Shown in pieces: positions 9,696 through 20,550 of a stretch of 36,716 bases of DNA (position 1 is its first letter; each line of letters begins with the position of its first letter). The stretch is taken from the NCBI RefSeq assembly GCF_000701825.1, contig NZ_JNJY01000008.1, positions 1-36,716 on the forward strand, written 5' to 3'. A program made the position numbers and the translations under genes. Below the pieces are notes generated by a model. It saw nothing but the letters and a program-made list of their open reading frames with translations. It had not been told where the DNA came from and did no database searches. Source of the stretch: Mycoplasma collis ATCC 35278. GTDB lineage: Bacteria; Bacillota_I; Bacilli_A; Mycoplasmatales; Metamycoplasmataceae.

Positions 9696-11747
9696 AAGTA
9701 ATCCCTAAAACATCATTTATTGAATTTTCAAAAATATTTGAATATTTTTTAACTCTTATTCTATATTTATCAGATTCATTAATATTATAATCAATCACTT
9801 CAACATTACTATTTACAACGGTTACTGATTTAACTGTTTCTCATAAATAGCCATTTCATTTTTCTAAATATAAATCAAAATCTGTAAAAAATTTATTATT
9901 TTGTCTTTTTTCAGTTTCACCTTTTTTTAATCATTCTTCATTATTATGTTCGAGATTTCATTTTATTTCCCCAGGAATTTTTCCTATTGTTTTAGAAACA
10001 AGTCCAATTGGATTTAAAAAATCTCATCAATTATAACTAAGAATAGGTCTGTTTTCTTTATCTCTTAAAATTCCACCATTATTCATTCAAGCAGAAGCGA
10101 TTTTTATATTTTCGCCTCTAGTTAAATATAAATCATTACTTTCAAAAATATATTCATTTTCTTTTTCTCTTCCTACACTAATAATTTTTAAATTATCTGC
10201 AGCGATTTTCATTCTTTCATAATCAATTAAGCCTGATCCATAAGCTTTACTAAGGCCATTGGATTTTATTTCTAAATTTCTATCATTTGGCTTTAATTTG
10301 GAAGAAGCTGCTAAAATCGCTTTAATTGATGGTACTCTTTTTCAATCATAATTTAATGAACTTTTTTCTTTTAGTAAAACACTAATTGCTCCAGTTGCCA
10401 TTGGTGCAGCATAGCTTGTTCCTCGATCTTTTTTTTCGATATTTATACGATTGTTATATTTAAAAGAACCCGGAGCCACTACTAATGGTTTTGGTAAGTC
10501 GCTAAATTTATCTTCTAAAGTTCTGTTAGAATAACTTGATATTCAATAATTATTTTTTGTACTATAATCACTAAGAGCACCTACAACAATTGAATTAAAT
10601 GATAATGTTTTATTATCAATAAATTTATTATCATCTTCTTCTTTTTTATCATGACCGTTACCTGCTGCAAAAACATTTACTACTCCATATTTTCTAGCAA
10701 TATAATCTAAAAAATATGCTTGTTCATTATATTCTTTGTCGTAATGTCCTCCTGCTCCATAACTATGATTTATAACTCTAACATTATTTTCAATTACCAT
10801 TCATTCTATTTGCTTTTGTCATTTATAATTATCTCAAAATGCCGCAGAATAAACTATTGCATCAGTGTCAACCCCATCTCTTCCAGCGGCTATTCCAGCA
10901 ACCATTCCAGCGTGAAAACTAGGAGGTAAATCACCATCTTTACTTATTTTAAAATCTTTAAATATTTTTTTGCTTATCGTTTCATCAATAATGCCTTGAT
11001 AAAAGCTTTTTTTAGTTTTTTGATTTGAAACTCCGACTTCCAAAATTCCAATTTTGCTTTGTGGATATCAAGATTTAATATGTGATTTGTTAAAATTAAT
11101 AATATTTAAATTATCTTTGTATATTTCGGTAGGATACTCATATCACAACTTTTCATAATAAGCATCAGATTTATCATTATTTAAAATATTACTTTCAACA
11201 ACATGTGAATTGTATTCTAAATCGATAATTTGATAAAAATCTTCATCATTAAAAATTTCATTAATAAATTTTTGTTTTTCATCTTCATTATCAAAATATA
11301 ATCAAATTATCGGTGAAAGTTCACTAATTTCAATATTTTTAATAAAATTAAATTTTTGAATTATTTTATCTTTAAATTTTGTGTTTTTTTCTTGAAAAAA
11401 TTTAACATCATCTTCAATATTTTCTTTTACTTCTACAGGATAATTAAGAAGTAATTTAACTTGAAAAGTATTATTAATTTCTTGTACTATTGAAGAATAC
11501 TTTTCACTTTGCGGCATTAAAATATTAGTTTTTCTTTTTACTATTTTATTATTGAGTAAATTATTTTTTTGAGTTGTTGAGCTTTTTAAATCTATATGAT
11601 TAAAGCTTTGTTCTAATATATTCTTATAATCAAATTTAATTTGATTATCTTTTTTTGGAATTATTAAAGAAGTAGTTAGTATGCCACCTGTTATTAAAAT
11701 AGGTGTTAAACCAATTAATGATTTTATTAGTTTTAATTTTTTTTCAT
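9682..11747 (-). pseudogene. Subtilisin-like (S8) serine peptidase, copy A, out of frame at its start
   Basis: An open frame of about 684 codons encodes an S8 peptidase. The His box is FHAGMVAGI (His codon 10912-10914), oxyanion Asn is in AAGNG (10657-10659) and nucleophile Ser is in GTSYAAPMATG (10414-10416). At the first catalytic position the sequence reads KIGILEVG, with Glu (11038-11040) where Asp is usual. AAAGGAG precedes ATG 11747, but the run of eight A's after it puts the start in the wrong frame (stop after four codons). One more A would give a normal signal peptide, MKKKLKLIKSLIG, and a 688-residue exported enzyme. The gene is therefore either switched off by slippage or carries a sequence error. 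The TATAAT at 11779-11784 is in place, and the stop overlaps the companion lipoprotein start. Confidence 0.75.
9711..9960 (-). repeat. Direct repeat: 3' part of S8 peptidase gene, copy A
   Basis: These 250 bases match 36467-36716 in the same orientation with about 12 differences by eye. The second copy runs off the window, so the true repeat is longer. The two copies lie about 26.8 kb apart and bracket enolase, rplJ/rplL, obg and gltX. Confidence 0.85.
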
Positions 11748-11778
11748 TTTATTCTCCTTTTAATTTTTATATAATTAA

Positions 11779-11784
11779 ATTATA
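11779..11784 (-). promoter_or_regulatory. -10 box of the S8 peptidase operon, copy A
   Basis: TATAAT on the minus strand, 32 bases before the ATG at 11747, leaves a short leader holding AAAGGAG. The surrounding TTTAAATTATATTTTTTTTAT is also present at about 12822-12842 in front of the decayed copy B, where the peptidase body is gone. Confidence 0.5.
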
Positions 11785-11818
11785 TTTTTTTTATCTGTAT
11801 TTTTTCTTATAAATAAAT

Positions 11819-11905
11819 AAAAAGCAAAAAAATGTGCTTTTTTTGTATAAAAAATGACCTTATTTAAATTTTGTCATTTTTTTAAATTTTAAATAAGATC
11901 ATTTT
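11819..11905. terminator. Two hairpins between S8 modules A and B
   Basis: The first hairpin has stem AAAAAGCA (11819-11826) and TGCTTTTT (11835-11842). The second is longer: AAAATGACCTTATTTAAA pairs imperfectly with TTTAAATAAGATCATTTT (about 11851-11905). Both have T runs on either strand. They should end transcription from copy B on the minus strand before the copy A promoter. A similar long palindrome lies at 12857-12916. Confidence 0.5.
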
Positions 11906-11946
11906 TAAAGTAAAAATATTAAATACTTATAATGTTTTTTAAATAT

Positions 11947-12752
11947 TTATTGAAACTTTAAGTTATGTTTTTTTACTAATTCTAAAATTTTTTCAATCAA
12001 TTTATCATGTTCTTGATCTGATGAAATGTTTTACTCAACTATTTTAATATTTTTTAGAAAAAGACACAAAACCATAAACATCTCGTTTTTCATCTGTGGT
12101 AGATGCTTGGCTAAATTTTATATGACTTCTTGGCCAATTTGAAAAATATTTTATATCTATTATTTTTTCCCTATCGTTTTTTTCAATGAAAATAGGTACA
12201 CGTTGCTCCGATTCCTTTGTTTTATAAAGGACAATATTATTAATTTTAAAAAAATTATTTAGTTCTTTTAATGTAATTTCTTGATTTTTTAAAATATCAC
12301 TTTTATTTCAAAAATTAAAAATTTATTTTTTTTTGAAAAATAACCATATTCAACAAGGCTAAAAAGTATTTTTCCATTTTCCCCAAAAATTCTTTCAAAT
12401 TCATCAACTGTACTTATTATTTTAGAAATTTTAGTAAGAGAGTTTCCATTTTTATCTTCATTAAATATTTTTTTATAAACTTCATTTTCGTGTAAAAAAA
12501 ATTAGTGTTTTTTCTTTCATTTTCTAATATTAATTTATCATAGCCAACATAAAAAACAAAGTTATCATTATTACTTTTTCTAATTCATGAAGCTATTTTC
12601 TTTATTTCAATTTCACCTTCTTTAAATTGATCTTTTTCACTTTTAAAAGTTTGTTGTCTTTTTTAAAGTAAAGCACAAGAACTTAAACTAAAAACACTAC
12701 AAATTCCTAAAGTCATTAATAATTTAAATAAAATTTTTTTAATTTTTAACAT
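11947..12752 (-). pseudogene. S8-peptidase-associated lipoprotein, copy B (decayed)
   Basis: A degenerate close copy of the 8898-9695 gene, recognisable in nucleotides and in pieces of translation. Its C-terminus reads LVKKHNLKFQ and stops at 11947. The centre keeps the EFERIFG and WNKSDIL segments, and the 5' end keeps the MLKIKKIL signal start with ATG at 12752. Several indels and stop codons interrupt it, for example near 12030-12050, 12500 and 12660. It still overlaps a peptidase stop codon at its 5' end, as copy A does. No function is expected. Confidence 0.8.
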
Positions 12753-12817
12753 AGGTTACCGCCAAAACATCATTTACATTTTTTGTATAAGAAGAACTAT
12801 ATCTTTTAACTTTTATA
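12739..12817 (-). pseudogene. 3' remnant of an S8 peptidase gene, copy B
   Basis: About 25 codons remain. They translate as VKRYSSSYTKNVNDVLAVTYVKN and match the C-terminus of copy A (KKYSNIFENSINDVLGITYVKN). Immediately upstream the sequence changes to the promoter-type stretch found in front of copy A. The whole peptidase body has therefore been deleted, joining promoter to 3' end. Confidence 0.75.
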
Positions 12818-12856
12818 TATTTAAATTATATTTTTTTTATAAATAATAAAAAGTAA

Positions 12857-12916
12857 AAAGTGACCTTATTAAAATTTAGTTGTTTTTTTTAAACTTTAAT
12901 TAAAGTCACTTTTAAA
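12857..12916. terminator. Palindrome upstream of module B
   Basis: AAAAGTGACCTTATTAAA pairs imperfectly with the TTTAATTAAAGTCACTTTT half about 20 bases on. It is the counterpart of the second hairpin at 11851-11905, and lies at the same place relative to the module promoter. It could end transcription of the upstream minus-strand gene, now the DUF2828 wreck. Confidence 0.4.
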
Positions 12917-13056
12917 TTAATTTTTTTTAGATATATATTACCAATTTATAATGTTGATTAATTCTTTAAAATTAATAGTATTTTTCAAAAAAAATAATAA
13001 ATATGAAAATAAAATATTTTTTTAAAAATTAATTGTCGACTATTTTGAATTAATTT

Positions 13057-14470
13057 TTAAATATAATTATATTTTTCTCATGTTTTTAATATAAAATTTA
13101 TTGGTTTACAATTTTCTAAAGCATTAAAACCGAATTCAGTTAATTTTTTTAAAAGATTTTGACTATATCCAGATAACATTATCACTTTTTCAGTATTTTT
13201 AACAACAGGAACAGTGTACTATAACCAGTATTTCAAAAAATGATTTTTGCCAAAATATAATTATGGTTTTTAATTTGAAGTTTAGCATTTCAAAAACTAA
13301 AATATTAGCGTTTGTAACAATGATATCAAGTTATAAATTAGAAATAATTAAAATATATTCTTGAATTTGAATTTGTTTTAATTTATTTAATAATGTAATA
13401 TTTAAAATTAAATTAAAATACTTTCTGAATTTGTGATTGCAATGATTTTGGAGTTTGAAGTATATCTTGAGATAATTTTTCGCCTTTTAATTCGATAAAT
13501 TTTGCTTTTGATGAAAAAATTAAAAATTTATTTTTAAATTTACCTGACAATAATAGTGCATATTGATAAGTTAGTGAAAGCAAAGTTGAAATAGGAATAA
13601 AATTAATGTCGCATATAGAGTCTGAAGTATCAGCGACAATTAGTGTATTAGATAATTAAATTTTAGGTAATTTATAAAATTAAACACCCAAAGTATCAGT
13701 TATATTTTGATCTTTAAAATTATTTTTAGAAACTACATCACCAAAAAAGATTATTTAAATTGACTTTTGCTTTATTTGATTTTAAATCTTCTAAAAATTT
13801 ATAATATTTTTCTTTATAAAGTTCATTTTTAGAAAATAAAAATGCATATTTTTTCATTGTTTTTGAAGGAATTTTCGAAAAATCAATATTATTATTTTTA
13901 TTAGTTAATTTCGTTTCTACTACATCTAATTAATCTTACTTTATTTTTAATAACTTTTTATATTCTTTTTCTTCAATTTGTAAAAGTTTAACTATTTTTT
14001 TTAAAAATTAATTTTTTTTTGTGTATTCTTAATGAAGATAATCATTTAAATAATAAAGATGATTGAGTTAAATTTATTTCATTTTTAATAATTTTTACTA
14101 TTTTTTGATCTTAAAATTTAAAATCTAAAAGCTAAAAAGATAATCTCATCTTTCTAATCTTAAAATTTCTAAAATAAGACGATTTATTATTAAAAAATCT
14201 TTATTTCTAAACAAAATTTTCAACTCTTTTTTAAAAAACACTTAAATAACTTTTTTCGTTTCTTATATCTAATAAATATAAAATATTTTTAAATAACAAT
14301 TCTTTGTTTTCAGAATATGCATTTGTAAAAATTTCATTTTTCATTTTACCCAATGCAATTTAAAATAAATCTAAATTAGCGTTTAATATTAAAGTAAACA
14401 CTAAATTACCATTATTAGTTTTGTTTTTATTTGCTTGTTTTTTTAAGAATTAAAAAAATTCCTTTACCAT
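13057..14470 (-). pseudogene. DUF2828 (TROVE plus vWA, Ro60-like) protein, heavily decayed
   Basis: Reading the minus strand across shifting frames recovers an ordered set of matches to this family. First comes the N-terminal TROVE-like part: NGNLVFTLILNANLDLF, then IALGKMKNEIFTNAY, then ILYLLDIRNEKSYL. Next is IPSKTMKKYAFLFSKNE with EDLKSNKAKVNLNNLF. The vWA part follows: LIVADTSDS, which keeps the DxSxS metal site, then KNKFLIFSSKAKFIEL, EYILIISNLQLD and VIMLSGYSQNLLKKL. At least eight stops or frameshifts break it, so no protein is made. ATG 14470 and TAA 13057-13059 are the inferred original ends. Intact relatives are Ro60-like, RNA-binding in the best-known members; the mycoplasma role is unknown. 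Recognition comes from remembered family patterns, not a search. Confidence 0.6.
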
Positions 14471-14616
14471 AATTATATTAATCCATTATTTTTTATGTTT
14501 TTTTAAATATAACAAAAACAAGAACTAAAAAATCAATCAATCATAGTATACAATTTGCTGTTCAAGTCTTTGTGAAAAAATATACAATAAATAAAATAAA
14601 AAGATAAAAAAATTGT

Positions 14617-14622
14617 TATAAT
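14617..14622 (+). promoter_or_regulatory. Extended -10 promoter of enolase
   Basis: TGTTATAAT is an extended -10 (TGnTATAAT), 27 bases before the enolase ATG. The leader contains AAGGAGA at 14639-14645. No clear -35 box is seen, as is common in mycoplasmas. Confidence 0.65.
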
Positions 14623-14640
14623 TTAAAAAATTTTAATTAA

Positions 14641-16020
<1,380 letters not shown>

Positions 16021-16032
16021 TATAAAATAATA

Positions 16033-16097
16033 AAAACAAAAACTCTACAAACAAATTTAATGTTTAAAAATTATTTTTGTTGTAGGGTTTTTGTTTT
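16033..16097 (+). terminator. Rho-independent terminator of enolase
   Basis: AAAACAAAAACTCTACAA (16033-16050) pairs with TTGTAGGGTTTTTGTTTT (about 16080-16097). Most of the stem is perfect and it ends in a T-rich arm. It lies 13 bases after the enolase stop. Confidence 0.75.
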
Positions 16098-16418
16098 GCT
16101 ATTTTTTTAATTTTTATCACAATTAAAAAAAAAGTTTTCTTGTTTTTTGATGAGAAAACATAATTATACATTTATATTATTATTTATTTTTACACTATTT
16201 TTCGTTTTCATTTATTTGTTATAAAAATAAATTTTTTTATTTTAGTTCTAGTTAAATAAAATTAATTCGTAAATTAATTCAAACTAATTAATGTTTTTTA
16301 TATAAATTATTCATCAAAAAAAATTAAATTTTATTAAAAATTATAAATAAAAATTATATTTAAAAAAAATAAATCAAAAATTTTTAAAAAAAATATTATT
16401 GTTTTTTTACTTTTTTGT

Positions 16419-16424
16419 TATAAT
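16419..16424 (+). promoter_or_regulatory. Extended -10 promoter of the CARDS-like toxin gene
   Basis: TGTTATAAT, the same extended -10 as at enolase, lies 32 bases before the GTG start. The leader contains AAAGGAGA at 16446-16452. The gene therefore has complete expression signals. Confidence 0.6.
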
Positions 16425-16455
16425 AAGTCTCCAAAAAAACAAAAAAAGGAGAAAA

Positions 16456-18378
16456 GTGAAAAAAAATATTTTAAAACAAATGATGGGTTCATTAGAAAAA
16501 TCCAATAACAAACATCCGATTTTACTTGACCCTACACCACCGCAATATGTATATAGAGTGGATACAAGACCACCAGATGTAATTTTTAGAGAAGGATTTA
16601 GGAATCTTGGAAATGTGAGAAATTTCTTTGAGCATATAGTTTCTACTAACTTTGGTCAAAGTTATTTTGTATCTTTTTCAGATACACCAACAGCCGCTAT
16701 AAGATTTTTTGGTAGTTGACTTAGAGCTTATGTACCACAACATCCTCGTGAAGCTTATTTATACGAAGTTAGAGCTGATGATCATTTCTATAACGCTAGA
16801 GGAACGGGTGAAAATTTAATTGATATCATTAGAACAGATCGTGTTACTTATGAATCAGGTGATTATGATATGGCTAGAATGGGACTTAATGCACTTAGAA
16901 CATCTTTTTCATATCAAAGAGAATGATTCTCAGATGGACCAGTATTAGGAACTTCAATTAGATCTGCATGAAGAGTAGATGCTGTTCCTATCGATCCTAC
17001 TCATGTTCACCACCCCGCAGGAAGGGTAGTTGAAACAACAAGAATTCATGAGCCTGAAATATTAAATGAACATTATGTAGAACTACCTACACATGCTAAT
17101 CCAAATCCATGAACACCACAAGCAGTTGCACCATTTAGATTATCTGTTCCTCAAACTGCTAATGTTGCTGATGTTAGTGAAGGAGCTTCTGCATCTTATG
17201 CATTTGCTTGTCCAGATTGAAGTAGCGTATCAAATAATTTAAAAACAAATATTGCAAATAGTTCTAATATTTCACCATTAGATAAATGTATCTTCGAAGA
17301 AACAAATGAATATTCTTGAGATAAAATCCCTTTACTTGCGCCTAGTTATGGTAAAGAATATCAAAATCTTGAACTTTATTTAACCAATAATAAAGGTAAA
17401 AATTTTGTAATGTATGGTTACAATATGCCAAAACATTCTTTTACATATGTTGAAGAAACACAAAAAGATGAAGTAACGAGTTTATATGAAAACAGAACAA
17501 ATAATGGTGTTTTACCAAATTTTATTTTCCATTATGATACTCAAGAAAGAATAGTTATGAATAAAACTAGCGGTGATGATTTATCATATTGTCTAACCGC
17601 TATAAAAACACCAGTCGCTGGGGTTTTTAAATTAATGTCTCATGTTGCGACAAACAATCATCCAGAGCAAAAATGATTTTTAGTACCAATGGCTAAAAAT
17701 ACTGGTTTACAAAATAAAAGATCAACAAGTTATAGATATAGAATATCTTCATTAATTTTCCCAAATAATAAAAGTGGAATTTATAGAAGAACTAACTCTA
17801 CTGATCAAGGACTTTATTTAATTGCTGAAGGTGCAGTAACTAGTGAATTTGAAGAATTATTTCTTGAAATTGCAAATGATAAAACAGATTTTTCATTTTT
17901 AACACAAAGAGCTGCTTTGACTCATTTTTCTGAAATTAAATTAGAATGAGTTGATAACAACGGAAGTATTTATTCCCCATTATTAAGTGGTTGATCTTAT
18001 AATAAAAGAGCAAATCCTTATAAATTCTTTTATGATTTTAAATCTGAAGCTATTTTCTTTGTTGAAGATAATGGCGACACTTATATTTTAACTAACAATA
18101 GATCGAGGTCGCTATATTCTTGAGATTGAATATCATGGATAAAAAAACCATTAAGTAGAGTTTGAATTGATACCGAAAAATGATTCTTTTCAGTAAGAGG
18201 CAGAAGACAAAGAAAATTTATAAATGAAAACTATAGAATTATTAGATCGCATTATAATAATGATTATTTAAAAGTTATTTATAGTGGTGCAAAATGAGGA
18301 GGCTGATATACGACTGACGTTCCTACAGAACCTAACTCTATTCGTGAATTTGACTTAACTTTCTATTTTGATAGATAA
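16456..18378 (+). CDS. CARDS-toxin homologue: ADP-ribosylating and vacuolating cytotoxin
   Basis: A 640-residue homologue of the M. pneumoniae CARDS toxin, which ADP-ribosylates host proteins and vacuolates airway cells. The N-terminal third is a pertussis-toxin-S1-like mono-ADP-ribosyltransferase. Arg34 in YVYRVDTRPP corresponds to CARDS Arg10, His60 to His36, and Glu156 in SYQREWF to the catalytic Glu132. The NAD-site STS is Ser73-Phe74-Ser75 here. The pair Cys252/Cys278 matches the CARDS disulfide. The C-terminal half matches the receptor-binding trefoils (SWDWISW, YSGAKWGGWY). GTG 16456 follows AAAGGAG; the start adds 24 residues before the CARDS N-terminus. There is no signal peptide, as in CARDS. 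The frame is intact with Trp mostly as TGA, and GC is clearly above that of most neighbouring genes. CARDS comparisons are from memory. Confidence 0.93.
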
Positions 18379-18384
18379 AAATAC

Positions 18385-18433
18385 AAAATATACATATTAA
18401 TAATTTTTAAATTGTAAAATATGTATATTTTTT
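18385..18433 (+). terminator. Terminator of the CARDS-like toxin gene
   Basis: AAAATATACATATT (18385-18398) pairs exactly with AATATGTATATTTT (18418-18431), followed by more T's. It lies six bases after the toxin stop, so the toxin is a single-gene unit. Confidence 0.75.
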
Positions 18434-18497
18434 TTATTTATTTTAGTTTTAATTTTTTCTAATAATTTTAAAATTTAGTTTTTTTCCTTTTTTGTTT

Positions 18498-18503
18498 TAT
18501 AAT
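18498..18503 (+). promoter_or_regulatory. Likely -10 of the ABC transporter operon
   Basis: TATAAT in a 264-base gap, followed by a small hairpin (CTATTTAT...ATAAATAG, 18512-18530). It implies a leader of roughly 130 bases before the lipoprotein ATG. A second TATAAT at 18636-18641 touches that ATG and is too close to serve it. Confidence 0.4.
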
Positions 18504-18642
18504 TTATAAAGCTATTTATTTTATAAATAGTCACTTTACAATATAATTAATAAATTAATAAAATACAAAAAGAAGGGAAAATTTTAAAAAATTTTATTAA
18601 ATTGAAATACCAAATTTAATAATAAAATAAATTCTTATAATT

Positions 18643-20535
18643 ATGAAAATTTTTAAAAAGAAAAATATTTTTAAAACTTTATTTATGCTAAGTACAATAA
18701 CAGCAGTAGGTACTGTTGTTTCTTGTGGGACACAAAATGTTGAGCCTAAAGTTAAATTAGCAACTGCACAAGGTGATATTTGACCACTAATGAGATCGTT
18801 AGCTCCTGTAATTAAATATTATAATAATGTTTATTTACCAGAAGAAAGAAAAAAAGATGAAAACAAAGATTTACTTGATGTTGAATTACTTTTTTCAGAT
18901 ACTACAAAAGCTGAGCATTCAGAAGTAAAATTAGCAAATCAATTATTATCACAATTAAAAAATAATTCACATCCAGGTTTAATTTATAACTTAGTTTTAG
19001 GAAATCAAGCTGCCGCATTTAATGCTCATCAGTATGATTCACTATTAGATATTTCAGATACTGTAATTAAACCAGATTTATTTAATCCAAGAATTTTAAA
19101 AGCTCATAATGAACTTGCAGGTCAAGGATTAGATCCTAATAAAATTTATAGCATTCCATTTGATGTAACTGATGTTGATGCATTAGTATTTAACTTAGAT
19201 ATTATGTATGAAATACTTACATTAATTAAAAATAATGGTGGAACAGTTGATGAAAATTCAAATATTTATAAAAAATCAATGGAAGCTATAACAAAAGGAA
19301 CTGCCCTTTCAGAAAAAAGCTTATTTAAAAAATTAAAAGCAAAAAGCAATACTGTTTATAATGGATTAACTGTAAATGACAACACATTTAAAGGAATTTT
19401 AACAACTTTAGAATTTTCTAAGAAGTTTTACGATGGATTAGATATTGATTTTACAGGTACAGAAGGTGATGCTACTATCTTTACAATTGACTATCAACAA
19501 GATGCATTTTTTAAAGCTTTAAAAAATGAAACAGGTAAAGATTTAGTAACTGTTCAAGAGTATAAAGAAAAAAATCCAAAATTAGTAAATTACAATTTTG
19601 AAAAAGATACTGATTTTCAAAATAAATTTAAAGATTTATTTAGCAAATTTTCAGCTAAATCTGAAATCAAACAAACAGTTAATAAAACTACTTTAAATCA
19701 AAAAGATGAAAATGGAAATGCTAAAGAATCACAAGTGTTCTTTAATGTTAGATATGCTGCAAACGGAGCTACTGATTGAGCATCATGAGATATTAGAAAT
19801 TTTAAAACTGCTATAGCTTATGCACCATTAGTAGGGGTTAACCAAACAGTGCAATCACCAGTTTCTAAATCATTTTTTGCAACATCAAAAAATGAAAATG
19901 GCGAAATTGTAATTAATGAAAATCTCTTTAAAACTTTTGCTACAAATGATGATGTTTACTACGAAGGACAAGTAATCAAAAATAGAGCCAGTGATCAAAT
20001 AGAAACATATCAAAAAGGTGGATCTAATTTAATTGCTATTAAAACCGGAGATGAAAGATATGATAAATCTACAAAGCACTTTTTAAATTTCTTATTTAAA
20101 GGTCAAATTCAAGATTCTGAACTATCTTCAAATTTAATGATTAATGTTGCTGATTACATTGCTGAAAGTTCATCATATATAGTTCCAAGTAATGAATTCT
20201 TAAAACAAGAAAAAGTTACTGAATATGAAAATAAAATTAAAATGTATGAAGAAAAAATTAAGGAAAGCAATACAAAAAAAGAAGATAAAGAGCAATATGA
20301 ACTTAGAATTAATAATTTAAGAGCTGCTATTATCACATTAAAAGGTGCGCTAAATTATCAAAATACAGAAAAAATTGGTTTATATAATACATACTCTTTA
20401 GATTCTAAATCATCAGAAGTGGTAAAATCAATTCAGGATTGATTATTAGATTCAACTAAAAAAAATGCAAATATAAAGGAAGTTACATCAGAAAAAGCTT
20501 TAGAACATATTTTAGGTTTAGTTAAGATTAAATAA
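18643..20535 (+). CDS. ABC transporter substrate-binding lipoprotein (P80/MG185-like)
   Basis: A 630-residue prolipoprotein, probably the solute receptor of the importer encoded next. The signal peptide runs to Cys28 in the lipobox TVVSC. The mature protein has features of large extracytoplasmic sugar/glycerol-type binding proteins of mycoplasmas: ATAQGDIWPLMRSLAPVIKYYN near the N-terminus and KIYSIPFDVTDVDALVFNLD in the first third. A charged coiled-coil-like stretch lies near residues 525-565. It resembles the P80/MG185 lipoproteins, which accompany Ugp-type transporter genes in other mycoplasmas. Substrate is not evident; glycerol or a glycerol phosphoester is the guess from that context. 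Three TGA Trp codons are in frame. The ATPase gene starts 15 bases after its stop. Confidence 0.75.
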
Positions 20536-20550
20536 TTAATTTATTTAAAT

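Larger units (their letters stand above)
16021..16455. other. Long AT-rich gap between enolase and the CARDS-like toxin
   Basis: This stretch holds the enolase terminator, a small hairpin (GTTTTCT...AGAAAAC, about 16133-16158) and the toxin promoter. The rest is AT-only-looking sequence with ATTAATT palindromes. No coding frame, tRNA or insertion-sequence end is visible. Confidence 0.6.

Noticed and set aside
10720..10929. Plus-strand open frame inside the S8 peptidase gene
   Set aside because: The minus-strand frame carries the catalytic motifs; the plus frame is a shadow.
11947..14470. A set of intact small genes in the gap between the S8 module and enolase
   Set aside because: Only short pieces are open; stops are dense in all frames, and the pieces join into two known families read across frames, so this is decayed DNA.
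18636..18641. TATAAT directly before the ABC lipoprotein ATG as its promoter
   Set aside because: The start point would fall inside the signal peptide codons; the TATAAT at 18498 is more suitable.
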